Positions 26,147 to 36,068 of a stretch of DNA of 64,000 nt are shown piece by piece. The position numbers and the translations under genes are program-made. The stretch covers positions 744,001 to 808,000 of the forward strand of contig NZ_CP053096.1 in the NCBI RefSeq assembly GCF_013008635.1, read 5' to 3'. Positions within the stretch are counted from its first letter, which is position 1, and each line of letters begins with the position of its first letter. The notes under the pieces were generated by a model, which had not been told where the DNA came from, searched no databases, and was given only the letters and a program-made list of their open reading frames with translations. Source of the DNA: Mycoplasma miroungigenitalium. GTDB lineage: Bacteria > Bacillota_I > Bacilli_A > Mycoplasmatales > Metamycoplasmataceae.

Positions 26147-26851
26147 TTACTCCTTTACCTTAGCAAGCATTGTAATGGCGGCGGTTTCGGCACGCAATAT
26201 TCTTGCTCCTAGCGATATTAATTTAATGTTTTCATTTGTGCTTGCTATTTTCATGATAAATTCAATTTCGTTTTCTTTAAATCCGCCTTCCGGTCCAGCT
26301 ATCATTACTGAATTAGTTACCAGAAAATTAGTTTGTAATGAATTATCCAATGTTTCTAAAGCAATATAAATTGTGTAGTTTTGGTTTAAATACTCATTAA
26401 CAATATGTTCTAATTTTTGAGGTTTTGTTATATCGGGAATAATATTTCTAAAGGATTGCTGAGCTGCTTCTTTTATTTTTGTTTGGTACCGTATATATTT
26501 TTTATCACTAAAACTAGAATCGATTAATTTGTGATTGCAATATTGAGATATCATAGGAATTATTTTTTTTACACCCAACTCAACACTTTTTTCTAACATT
26601 CATTCAAAACGTTCTGGTTTAATTATTGGGGCAGCTAAAATCAAATTATTATTAAATTCATGGTTTATATTAATCTTACGAATGATTCGAGCTAAATTTG
26701 TATCAGTTTCAAGTTGGCATTCATAAAATTCACCTTGAAAGTTTATTAAAAAATTGTCTTTGCTAAGACGAGCAACCTTGATATGGTGCAATGTTTGGTC
26801 ATCTAGTTTAAATGTGTTACCTATTTTTTCATTAACAAAAAATCTATGCAT
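26147..26851 (-). CDS. rsmE: 16S rRNA (uracil-1498-N3)-methyltransferase
   Basis: 234 aa, family length. Methylates U1498 of 16S rRNA with SAM. Start MHRFFVNEKIGN is typical, followed by LHHIKVARL (PUA-like domain) and the SPOUT knot: ERFEWMLEKSVELGVKKIIPM, MIAGPEGGF and ISLGARILRAETAAI. First gene of the operon, start after AAAGGAG; mutM follows 4 bases after its stop. Confidence 0.96.
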
Positions 26852-26959
26852 TTTATCTCCTTTAGATTTAAATTTAATTATATAAAAAATAGAACAAAAA
26901 TAAAGCACAACCAAAGCATATATAGTCATTTTTAAATATTTTTTACTAAAAAATGCAAT

Positions 26960-26983
26960 AAAAAAGGATGCCTTTAAGCACCC
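26960..26983 (-). terminator. Terminator of the mraZ-ftsZ cluster
   Basis: Hairpin GGGTGC / GCATCC (one G-T pair) followed by six T on the minus strand, six bases beyond the ftsZ stop. Confidence 0.85.
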
Positions 26984-26988
26984 AGTAG

Positions 26989-28098
26989 TTAAAATTCTGG
27001 AAGAGGATCAGTGTTATTAGAATTTTCGAATGTTGTATTGATATCATTATCACCAATTAAATTTATTCCGCTTGTAATTTCATTAATTTCATCATCAAGT
27101 GAATCAGTTTTTATTGATGTATCTTGTTCAAGTTTATTAACTTTATTATCATTTGATTCAGTTAATATAATGCTAAATTTGAAATATTCGTCACGTGAAT
27201 CATTTTTCATAACGTTGTCAATTCCCATTTGAGTATCGACCGTTTCATCAATTCCATAATGATTTAAAATTTCTTTTTTTAACGTTAATAAATCACCATA
27301 CGATGTTGATTTTCCAACTTGAAAATGTAATATGATGCTTCCAAAAGATTGTGGTTTATCAACAAATTGATTTGAATTTGAAACCAAATCCATTGCTTTT
27401 TGTATTTGCTGATCACCATTGCATTTTCCAGTGGTGGTTGTTATTTTTCCACCCTTAGATAAAACTTGTTTAATATCGTTAAAATCAATATTTATAAAGC
27501 CAGTTGAATTTGCTATTGAGTTAATTAATTCGATTGTGTCACGTACGCAGATGTTTGCTTGTTGGAATGAAGCTGTTAAAGGGAGATTTATATTTTGTTT
27601 CATCAGCTTTTCGTTTGATATTACCATGTAAGAATTTACAGAGTCTTTTATTTCTCTAAGGCCATGACTAGCCACAGCGCAAATACGACTTCCCTCCAAT
27701 TCTTCCATAGGCGTTGTTACGATTGCTAATGTTAATATTCCGTGTTTTTTGGCGTAATCAGCAATCACCGGAGTAGCCCCGGTACCTGTCCCGCCACCTA
27801 AACCGGCAACTAAAATTAGTAAATCAGTATTATTAATTATTTTATCTAGCTCTTCCAATGATTCATTGGCACACTGGGCCCCAATTTCTGGGTTACCTCC
27901 GGTACCAAGACCTGCTGTATCATTACCTAGTTGAATTTTATTTTCTACTCGGTTTTTAATCAAATCTTGATTATCTGTATTTGCAACAAAGAGTTCAACA
28001 TTTTCTAGATTTTCATCTACTAGTGAGTTAACCATGTTTCCACCGGCACCACCAATACCAATAACTTTAATTGTAATTTTTTTGGTATTCAAATCCAT
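26989..28098 (-). CDS. ftsZ: Cell division GTPase FtsZ
   Basis: 369 aa. Tubulin-like GTPase forming the division ring. N-terminal VIGIGGAGGN, tubulin signature GLGGGTGTGA near residue 105, LAIVTTP and the T7-loop region FNDIKQVLSKGG. The C-terminal tail is acidic and Asn-rich (DNDINTTFENSNNTDPLPEF) and lacks the common basic conserved peptide. Last gene of the cluster; AAAGGAG ribosome-binding site, 12 bases after ftsA. Confidence 0.97.
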   Translation of the reverse strand: MDLNTKKITIKVIGIGGAGGNMVNSLVDENLENVELFVANTDNQDLIKNRVENKIQLGNDTAGLGTGGNPEIGAQCANESLEELDKIINNTDLLILVAGLGGGTGTGATPVIADYAKKHGILTLAIVTTPMEELEGSRICAVASHGLREIKDSVNSYMVISNEKLMKQNINLPLTASFQQANICVRDTIELINSIANSTGFINIDFNDIKQVLSKGGKITTTTGKCNGDQQIQKAMDLVSNSNQFVDKPQSFGSIILHFQVGKSTSYGDLLTLKKEILNHYGIDETVDTQMGIDNVMKNDSRDEYFKFSIILTESNDNKVNKLEQDTSIKTDSLDDEINEITSGINLIGDNDINTTFENSNNTDPLPEF

Positions 28099-28110
28099 GT
28101 TGACTCCTTT

Positions 28111-29265
28111 CTAAGCATTTTTAAATAGGCTTATAAATTTTTGAAATACATTTTTGTTTTGTTTAAAATCATCAATATCATTTAATGTTTCAATTAAATT
28201 TGTATTTATTTTTTCATCCACCATTAAACAAGCGCCATAGTGACTTGCTGGCAAGATATTTTGTTCGACTGGAATTTGTTCATATGTGCTGACATTATAT
28301 TGTTTTTCTTTGGCCATTAGATGTTTCAATAAGCCAGCTTGTGAACCTGAAACGACGTATTCAACATATTGTTCTTTATTGTAGTGGATTTGATGCTGTT
28401 TTTCGATTTCATCAATGATTTTATGAAGCATTTTTTCACATACTCCGAAAATTATTGATTCAGTCGACGCAGTATCTTGTATCGTTGAATAATATTTTCA
28501 ATTAGCGATTACTGCTTTAAAATATGCAGAAGCCATATCTTTACTCATATTTAAACTACGTCCGATTTTGTTAAATACTTCATTGAAATTTAACAATTTA
28601 TTTTCTTTATATAAGACGATACTATTGAAGAATCCGGTGATAGAAATTATATTGAAATTCATTTGTACTAATACCGAATGAGTCTTCTTATTTTGACTAG
28701 TTATTAAAGATTGTGATTCTAGTATAATTTGACTTAATTCAATATTTTTACTATTGAATAGGTTCAAAATATTTGTAAAATTAGCATCACTTCTTTTGAT
28801 TAAAACCAGACTATAGTAAGTAATTAGTTTTTGTCCCAATTTGTTTGCTGGAAAAAAAGCATATTTCTTATTTTCGCTATTATTTAATACTTCAAACATG
28901 TATGGAGCATAATTTAATGTGTAATAGTCAAGATTATTTCTAGATGTAGTTAAGTATTCATCGAAGACTGTTTTGTGTTCATTTTCTACTTTTCCGTTTA
29001 GTTTTTGTGAATGAGAATTATAGAGAACTTGAACGTCAAACAATGCATCTTGAATTATTAATGAATATTTAATTTTGCTTTTTTTAGTGTTTACGTTTTT
29101 ATTGATAAAAAGCTTTATTTCATCAATTAAACACACCAAATCAGTAAAATTATTGTTACGTTTCGAAATATTTAGGAGTGTGCTAAAACCCAGTGATGTA
29201 TTAGTTACAACACTAGCTTGTACGAATTCTTTGTTTATTTGAAAAGTTACTAAAAAATTCTTCAT
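28111..29265 (-). CDS. ftsA: FtsA-like cell division protein
   Basis: 384 aa. Actin-like partner that tethers FtsZ to the membrane in other bacteria. Sequence is divergent, and identity rests on its place between rsmH and ftsZ, the length, and features such as SVLVQMNFNIISITGFFNSIVLY (phosphate-binding strand region), FNEVFNKIGRSLNMSKDMA and VEYVVSGSQAGL. The end FQKFISLFKNA could be an amphipathic membrane anchor. One internal TGA is read as Trp. Confidence 0.75.
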
Positions 29266-29286
29266 AAGCCACTCCTTTATCTATTT

Positions 29287-30189
29287 TTAAATATATTTGG
29301 TTAAAACTCTTAGTTTAGCGCTTCTTGAGCGCTTGTTTTCAACTAATTCGTTTTTTGATGCGTCAATAACTTTGACTCCGAATTCTTTCTTTTCTAAAAT
29401 CGGCATTTTAACAGGTAATTTTGATTTTGTTAAATTACCGAAAAATCGTTTAACAATGCGATCTTCTACCGAATGAAATGTAATTATTGCCAAAGATGAA
29501 TTTGGTTTTAACAATTTTATGCTTTGTTCTAGCATTTTTTGTAACGAACCAAGCTCATTGTTTACCTCGATACGAATAGCTTGAAATATAGCTTTGCAAG
29601 GATTTTTGGCCTTTACAATTTTAGCTGGCAAGCTAGATCTGATTACATCAGCAAATTGTAATGTGGTATCAATAGGTCGATTTGCAATGATGGCATTCGC
29701 AACTCGCTTAGCAAGCTTAACCTCTGCGTTATCGTGCAAGATTCGACATAGTTCATCCTCATCATAATTATTAATAATGTAATGAGCATCAAGGGTTTGA
29801 GTTTGGTCCATTCTCATGTCTAGTTTAGCATCTTTGTTGTAACTAAAACCTCTTTGGCTATTGTCAACTTGTGGTGAAGAAATTCCTAAGTCTGCAATAA
29901 TGCCATCTACATGATCGATTCCAAGTTTTGCTAATTCGTCAGTAATATTTTGAAAATCTGAATGAATTAGTGTGAAATTATGACCGATTTTGCTTAAACG
30001 TTCGCGACTTTTCTCTATCGCAAAAACATCTTTGTCAAAACTGATCAAACGACCTGTGGTAAGTTTTGGCAGAATTATGCTTGAGTGTCCGCCCATTCCT
30101 AATGTTAAATCAACGTAAATGCCGTCTGGTTTAACATTGATGGCTTCTATAGTTTCATGCAATAAAACTGAATAATGTTCATGGTGCAT
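29287..30189 (-). CDS. rsmH: 16S rRNA (cytosine-1402-N4)-methyltransferase
   Basis: 300 aa, full length. SAM-dependent methylation of C1402 of 16S rRNA. Motifs: HYSVLLHETIEAI, YVDLTLGMGGHS (SAM loop), GIIADLGISSPQVD, RGFSYNKDAKLDMRMD, IFQAIRIEVNNELGSL and ITFHSVEDRIVKRFF. ATG overlaps the mraZ stop (TAATG). Confidence 0.97.
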   Translation of the reverse strand: MHHEHYSVLLHETIEAINVKPDGIYVDLTLGMGGHSSIILPKLTTGRLISFDKDVFAIEKSRERLSKIGHNFTLIHSDFQNITDELAKLGIDHVDGIIADLGISSPQVDNSQRGFSYNKDAKLDMRMDQTQTLDAHYIINNYDEDELCRILHDNAEVKLAKRVANAIIANRPIDTTLQFADVIRSSLPAKIVKAKNPCKAIFQAIRIEVNNELGSLQKMLEQSIKLLKPNSSLAIITFHSVEDRIVKRFFGNLTKSKLPVKMPILEKKEFGVKVIDASKNELVENKRSRSAKLRVLTKYI

Positions 30190-30620
30190 TATTTAACTCT
30201 TTGCGCCAATGCTTGGGCAGCCATTTCTAAATCTTCAACACTCATTTTTGATTCGTATTCTTCATAAATTTCGGTAGCTCATAATTCAACAGAGTCACCA
30301 ACGCCAATGAAGACTACATCTTTTTGGATAGCGCCTTTGGTAAGAATAGATTTTGGAATAACGAAACGTGATTGAGAATCAAGTTCAATTTCGTGGGTGT
30401 TACCCAACCATCAACGTTTCAATAATCTCGCATTCTTATCATAAAGACTTTGCGAAGTTAAATCCGCGGTTAATTTATCGAATTCTTCAACACTCCGTAA
30501 TTCAATTACATTTTCCATGCCAATAGTCAAATAAAACTTGCTACCTAACGCATCACGCAATTTTGATGGTAAGGCAATTCTATTTTTTGAATCAACACTT
30601 CTTTGATATTGTCCGTACAT
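30189..30620 (-). CDS. mraZ: Transcriptional regulator MraZ
   Basis: 143 aa. DNA-binding SpoVT/AbrB-fold protein with two repeats: MYGQYQRSVDSKNRIALPSK and later HEIELDSQSRFVIPKSIL. MraZ controls its own division-cluster promoter in mollicutes. I chose ATG 30620, not an upstream one, because the family begins at this MxGxY motif and GGAGGAAAG stands just before it. The start codon abuts three 10-bp-spaced GTGG repeats, the likely autoregulatory site. Confidence 0.95.
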
Positions 30621-30644
30621 CCACTTTCCTCCACTATCCACCAC
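30621..30644 (-). promoter_or_regulatory. Three direct repeats, putative MraZ operator overlapping the mraZ ribosome-binding site
   Basis: GTGG occurs at 30621-30624, 30631-30634 and 30641-30644 on the minus strand, spaced exactly 10 bp (one helical turn). The last copy reads AAAGTGG, like the AAAGTG-type boxes known for mollicute MraZ. A possible -10 TAAAAT lies at 30646-30651, so binding would cover the start site. Confidence 0.65.
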
Positions 30645-30715
30645 AATTTTACATTATTCACGTATGTTATTTAATAAAATTTCAATAATTTTGCAACAAA
30701 AAAAATAAAAAAAAT

Positions 30716-30761
30716 AAAAACTCGTTTTTCAGCTAGTTTTTTTATTGAAAAACGAGTTTTT
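30716..30761 (-). terminator. Terminator of ktrA (symmetrical)
   Basis: Perfect arms AAAAACTCGTTTTTCA / TGAAAAACGAGTTTTT around a T-rich loop; T runs follow on both strands. It separates ktrA from the mraZ promoter. Confidence 0.8.
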
Positions 30762-30797
30762 ATAAAAAGTGGAATTTTCCATAAAAGTGGAGGATAA

Positions 30798-31475
30798 TTA
30801 CTTAGTTACTTTGTTCATTAAACCAAAAACGTGTGTAACATCGTGTACTTTTCCTAATATTGTGATGATATCACCGGCTTGCAAGACACTAAAACCATTT
30901 GGTAGGATGCTTTGGGCTCCACGTTTTATTAATACGATGCTGACACCTTTTTCGACGAATTTACATTCCTTAATTGTTTTATTAATTAGTGAAGGATTAG
31001 TTAGTAAAGAAGTACCCATCACAAACCCATCTCCTAATTCTTGTAAACCTTTTGAATATTTAGCAAAGTTTGGGTTGGCAGCTAAAAGAGCAGTTCTTAC
31101 TCCCGCTTCTTGTTCGGGACGAATAATTACATTAACTCCGATTTGCTGTAAAACATTAGCGTGACGAGCTGATTTAGCTCTTGCGATAATGTTGTCAACT
31201 TTTAATTCAGTCAGAGCAGCGACTATTTCAATATTGTCGTTAGTAGCTACAACAACAATATCCATATCATTAATCCCTAAAGCTTTTAAGGTTTTGGTAT
31301 CAGCGGCATCTGCGACAACTAATTTATCAACTAAATCAGCAAACATTTTTAGGTTTGCTTCGTCTTTGTCTACTACTAGTAATGAAACCTTCATTGTAAG
31401 AAGTTGTCTGATGACTGCTTCTCCGAAACGCCCTGCTCCGATAACGCAGATATTCTGTATAGATTTTCTTGGCAT
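30798..31475 (-). CDS. ktrA: KtrA/TrkA potassium-channel regulatory subunit
   Basis: 225 aa. Cytoplasmic RCK protein that gates the KtrB potassium channel. N-terminal Rossmann fold with VIGAGRFGEAVI, then VVDKDEANL, VVVATND and a C-terminal RCK_C domain (VMGTSLLTNPSLINKTIKE, VLQAGDIITILG). Start after AAGGAGATTAAA. It is divergent from ktrB with 92 bases between starts, so the two probably share a control region. Confidence 0.93.
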   Translation of the reverse strand: MPRKSIQNICVIGAGRFGEAVIRQLLTMKVSLLVVDKDEANLKMFADLVDKLVVADAADTKTLKALGINDMDIVVVATNDNIEIVAALTELKVDNIIARAKSARHANVLQQIGVNVIIRPEQEAGVRTALLAANPNFAKYSKGLQELGDGFVMGTSLLTNPSLINKTIKECKFVEKGVSIVLIKRGAQSILPNGFSVLQAGDIITILGKVHDVTHVFGLMNKVTK

Positions 31476-31567
31476 TTTAATCTCCTTGCTTGTGTGAATA
31501 AATATTAAGTTTTCTAAATTATAGTTTAAAAATGAATATTTATTGTTTAATGTATTAAAATATGTTT

Positions 31568-33106
31568 ATGAAAAAACCAAATTGAGAAACACGCTGACGT
31601 AATTCTAGGTTTAAACAAAATCTTACTTCATTTTTTTATTGATTAAAAAAAGTATCAAATGTTCGTATCATTTTGATAACTTATTTAGCAATAATAATTT
31701 TAGCAAGTTTAGTTTTATGAAGTCCAATTACGCACCAAACAACTGATAAAATATCCTACATTGATGCTTTATTTACAACTGCATCAGCTTTTAGTGACAC
31801 TGGTTTGGTAACCAAAACTAGTTGAAAAACTTGAAATATGTTCGGTCAGGCAGTCATAGCATTTTTAATTTTGGCTGGAGGAATTGGTATTTTTGCCTTA
31901 AAAATATTTTTCTTTACTTTATTGTTTCCTAAAGCTAAAAATTCAATTACAGATATGGAAATTTTAGCCCACGAACGCGGGGGAGATAATTTTGGCCAAA
32001 ATAAACGAGTAATAATTAATTCTGTTTCTGCTTTATTAATTATTACAATAATTGCCGGATTTGCTTTAAGCGTGTACTTTTATTTGGCTGAACCCAAAGT
32101 TGCTGGCGATATCAAGTTACACGGAGATTTCATTGCTTCGCAAGGAGATTGGGCATTATCATTTAGATATGGTTTCTTCCATACAATTTCAGCCTTGAAC
32201 AATGCTGGATTTGACATTATTGGTGATAATTCGCTAATGTCTTATTATCACAATATAGAATTACAAATATTTTTCGTAATTTTATTCGTTATTGGCGGTC
32301 TTGGTTACCCAGTTATTTATGATTTATTAAATTGCATAAAAATAAAAATAAAATACAGAGGCAAAAATAAAAAATATGTTTTTAAATTAATAACAAAAAT
32401 TTCAACAAGCACTTACCTTATTACTACAGTAGTGGGCTTTATTGTTATATTGACATTTGAAGCTAGTGCTAAAAATGAAATGCTGACATTTTGAAATAAA
32501 GCAGAATACGGAAATATAGCTGAAAAAATTTGACAATCACTTTTCCTAACATTATCTACTCGTTCAGCAGGTTTTAGTACCATTAATATACAACATTTAA
32601 CTATGGGGAGTGTAGTTATGATGTCGATATTAATGTTTATTGGGGCAGGTCCTGTTTCTACTGGTGGCGGTATTCGTACAACAACTATTGCCATCTTAAT
32701 ACTTGCTCTTGCTTCAAAAATTAGCGGGCGTCCTTCAGTTCGGGCATTTAGAAGAAGAGTTGATGATGACACTGTTAAAATGAGTTTTATTATTTTCTCT
32801 ATTTCAGTATTTTTGGTGTTTGTTGGCGCATTAATAGTTTCATCAAGTACCATAGATTACGGTGGCAAATTAGATCACAATAAATTTGGTTTTGCCCATT
32901 TATTGTTTGAAGTTTCAAGTGCATTTGGTACTAGCGGGTTAACAGTTGGCGTCACTTCTAATATGAATGTTGTTTCAAAACTCGTGATAATTTTAATTAT
33001 GTTTATAGGTCAATTTGGTATTAGTTCAACCGTTTTGGTTTGAGGCGGCAAAAAGAATTACTCATATAAATATGATTATATTCATGAGGAGGTAATGATT
33101 GGCTAG
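31568..33106 (+). CDS. ktrB: KtrB/TrkH potassium channel subunit
   Basis: 512 aa when ten or so TGA codons are Trp. Multi-pass membrane protein with four pore repeats; filter-like motifs include TTASAFSDTGLV, ALNNAGFDI, LSTRSAGFSTI and SSAFGTSGLTVG, plus MFIGAGPVSTGGGIRTTT typical of TrkH/KtrB. Start is either ATG 31562 or 31568. I prefer 31568 because TAAAAT ends six bases before it, which would suit a leaderless transcript; no ribosome-binding site is present. The next gene starts inside its last codons. Confidence 0.93.
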
Positions 33107-33536
33107 ACAAAGTTATTCAGACTTAGATATAGATAATAATATTACTGAGTCATTTGTAAAATGTGCCCGTCGTAAAAAACTCAATATTTCTCTATTTGTA
33201 ATATTAATTTTACTGATTATTGCTATCATTGCACTTATTTCATGTGTCAAATTAATTACTCCATGATGAGCAACGTTAGTTTCAATCCTTATATTATTTT
33301 TGCCTGCATTAATAATCAATATTTACCTAAATTATGTTCGCTTTTGTTTAATCATTGAACGTATTTATCGACAAGATAATCCTAAAGTTTGAACCAAGTA
33401 TAAACCAAGATATTTAAGTATTATTTTCGATACAAAAGTAGCTCTTTGAACACACAATATTTCTCATAAGAAGATTAGCAAAATTAATAAATTCGATTCA
33501 TATAAACTAATAAATTTGCTAGCAAATTCTAATTAG
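33099..33536 (+). CDS. Small hypothetical membrane protein coupled to ktrB
   Basis: 145 aa beginning at TTG 33099, six bases after GAGGAGG; the start overlaps the ktrB stop. Two hydrophobic segments, LFVILILLIIAIIALISCV and WATLVSILILFLPALIINIY, then a basic soluble tail (IERIYRQDNPKVWTKYKPRY). Family not recognised. Its coupling suggests co-expression with the potassium channel; a direct accessory role is only a guess. Confidence 0.7.
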
Positions 33537-33556
33537 AGTTTGCTTTTATTTTTTTT
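33521..33556 (+). terminator. Terminator of the ktrB operon
   Basis: Hairpin AGCAAATTCT / AGAGTTTGCT (one G-T wobble) overlapping the stop codon, followed by TTTTATTTTTTTT. Confidence 0.8.
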
Positions 33557-33658
33557 GAATTACGGCTCTTGATGCGAATTTAGTCAGTTTTAGCAACTCA
33601 TTAGAGACAAATTCAGTAATAAATACTTATATTTATAATTAAATATAGTAATTTGTTG

Positions 33659-33664
33659 TATGAT
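33659..33664 (+). promoter_or_regulatory. Candidate -10 box for the 33697 gene
   Basis: TATGAT 32 bases before the ATG, with AAAGGGG as ribosome-binding site; -35 not clear. Confidence 0.4.
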
Positions 33665-33696
33665 ATTGTAAATAATAATTATTTAAAGGGGACAAA

Positions 33697-35052
33697 ATGG
33701 CTACTAAAAAAACATTATTTGCTAAATTCTATTTAGCTGAAAAATTTGATAAAGACAGAAACATGTCTTTCAACTTAAAAAAACAAAATTTAAAAACTCA
33801 TAATAATTTTGCAACATTTGAGTTAGCCTTAAATGCTTTTATTGAAAAAGCTTCAAAAACAAAATCGCCTGCTAAGGTTTGATTCCATCGTGATGGGTGT
33901 TTTAGAGGGAGCGCTACAGTTGAACAATGTATGGTGATTCTAGGTCGTGTTAAAGAAGAAAAAATTGAAGATAAAGATGTTATTGAATTTATTAACAGAG
34001 AAGACTTAGTTGACAAGGTGCCTACCAAGAAAACTAAGCCTTTAACACTTGAACAATTCAATAAATTAATCGATAACTCAAAACTTTATATTGAATTAAA
34101 CGGAAATAACTTACCTATTTTAATTAATTCAAAATCAATTAAATCAACTGCCGATGTTAATGTAAACGTTTTATGAATTGCTGTTAACGGTGATAAAAAA
34201 GCAACTGTTGAGTATACATTAGAAAAAGATAAATTTGTATCACAACCACGTATCGCTAAATTTATTTACTTTAATTTAACTTCGGAAACAGAATTTTTAT
34301 ACGAATCTGATGACTTAATCACAGAAGAACAATTCCGCGAATTGATTAAATCAGCACAAGTTTATGCTAAAACTAAAAAGAACATGACTGCATTAGATTT
34401 ACATTCTTGCTGTATAAAATCAGATAACGAAGACTTGAATTTTGTAGTAGAAGAAATTAATGTTCAAGGTTTAGAACACACATTTTTCAAAGGGCATTTT
34501 TCAAAGGATAATTTAATTTCTAGTGATATTACAGGTGTATTTGATTTTAGAAAACTTGACGATAATACAGAAATTATCTATGCTGAAGACTCATTTGTCC
34601 CTTCAATCACAGAAGAAGAATTTAATAACTTAGTATCATTATCTTCAATTTATGCTGATATTACAGATAATAATGATGCAATTCTATTTCAAACTAAACA
34701 ATTTAAATCAGATTCTGTTTTAGATTTAAAAATTGAGCAAATCAACGCAATAAATAAAGAGACTGCTTTTGTAACTTACCATTTTGAAAAAGGTGAATTT
34801 AAATCTGAATCGAATTCAGTTAAGTTTGACCTAGCTGAATCAATTTTAGGTGATACTAAATTATTACCTTTTAATGACAATCAAACTTTAACAATGACTC
34901 GGACAAGAACAGTTGATGTTGAACCAGCCAAAACTCCTGCCCCAAAAAGACAAAACGATCTTTTATTCTGATTATTCTTGATTATTTTATTATTAATAAT
35001 CGTGGGTGGAATTTACGTAATTGCACATTGAGTAGTTAATTACGTTAATTAA
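33697..35052 (+). CDS. Tail-anchored protein of unknown function
   Basis: 451 aa. No signal peptide. A long acidic soluble part contains three related-looking segments with an I/L-TEEEF pattern (PLTLEQFNKLIDNSKLY, LITEEQFRELIKSAQVY, SITEEEFNNLVSLSSIY), each followed by a strand-rich stretch, suggesting a ~140-aa internal repeat. It ends in one membrane helix, WLFLIILLLIIVGGIYVIA, with a short tail. That topology places the repeats in the cytoplasm. I know no family for it. Monocistronic. Confidence 0.7.
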
Positions 35053-35062
35053 TCACATCAGA

Positions 35063-35091
35063 AATCGCCGTTGTGGCGATTTTTTTTATTT
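35063..35091 (+). terminator. Terminator of the 33697 gene
   Basis: Hairpin AATCGCC / GGCGATT with eight T. Confidence 0.9.
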
Positions 35092-35222
35092 TTAAATTCT
35101 ATAATTTTTGACTAATGATATAGAAAACTAGCTTATTTGGGAAACTAAAAATAGTTTAAAATGTGCTTTGAAATATGATAAAAAAGTATATATTTTATGT
35201 TATAAAATATATAGGAGTAAAT

Positions 35223-36068
35223 ATGGCAAAAAGAAAATATAACGGTGTAGATTACGATTTAGACGTGGTTAATCAAACACTTAAATTAAGAACTCAATAT
35301 CATGAGGATTTATTAAGTAAACCTGCAGGTAAAGGATTTAAAAAATTTGGTGGCTCATCAATAGGCAATATTTTTGAAACTGACTCATTCAAAGGGCAAT
35401 TTTTAGCATTTTTACACATGGCTAGACTAGCGCCTCCAATTTTTGTTAAAAAGTATGTGAAGGCCGGTGAAGCTGTCGAACCAATGGTTTTTGATTTGAT
35501 GAAAAAGAAATTTCCAAAGCTTGATATCGAGCATATCGAAGCTTCAAAGGTTGGTTATGATTATTTTAAAGAAACTCATGACATCGTCGGGGGAGTTCCT
35601 GATGGATTGATACCTTCAAAAAAAATAGTATTAGAAATGAAAGCGGTGCAAGCTAAAAAACAAGCAATTTGAGAACAAAACAACAATCTTAATGTTCCAT
35701 TAGATTATCGAAAACAAGCTGAATTGTACGCCTATCTATTAGGATATCCAAGATATTCAATAGTTGCTACTTATTTAGAGGAAGGCGATTATGAAAAACC
35801 TGAGTTAATAGATTTAAATCAAAGAAATATTGCCCAATATATGTTTGATGTTGACCAAAACAAAGCACGCGATGATTTAGAAACAATTGTAAAATTTTGA
35901 AAATATTATTCAAGAACTGGTATAAGCCCAAAATATGATGCTAGACGCGATGCGAAAGTTGTCGAGTATTTAATGTGTCATAACGAACAGGAATGAGAAG
36001 AATTATTCAATAAATGAAAAAGATTTGGAGATGTAGATGAAGATATTGAGTTCTGACAAGTTAAATAA
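35223..36068 (+). CDS. YqaJ-like putative nuclease (MAGa7180-type)
   Basis: 281 aa. Resembles mycoplasma putative nucleases with a YqaJ/lambda-exonuclease-type PD-(D/E)XK fold: GGSSIGNIFETDSFKGQF at the N-terminus, then the catalytic-type GGVPDGLIPSKKIVLEMKAV (Asp...Glu-x-Lys), then YRKQAELYAYLLGYP. I chose ATG 35223, behind AGGAGTAA; a longer frame upstream has no ribosome-binding site and overlaps a TATAAAAT promoter box. The next gene begins inside its last codons. Substrate unknown; probably DNA end processing. Confidence 0.75.

Noticed and set aside
33690-35060. A/T homopolymers throughout as further phase switches
   Set aside because: Runs of 6-8 A or T are expected by chance at this base composition; only G runs and perfect di- or tetranucleotide repeats were taken as signals.
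35175-35222. Upstream start MIKKYIFYVIKYIGVN for the YqaJ-like gene
   Set aside because: No ribosome-binding site there, it covers a TATAAAAT promoter box, and ATG 35223 has AGGAG at good spacing.
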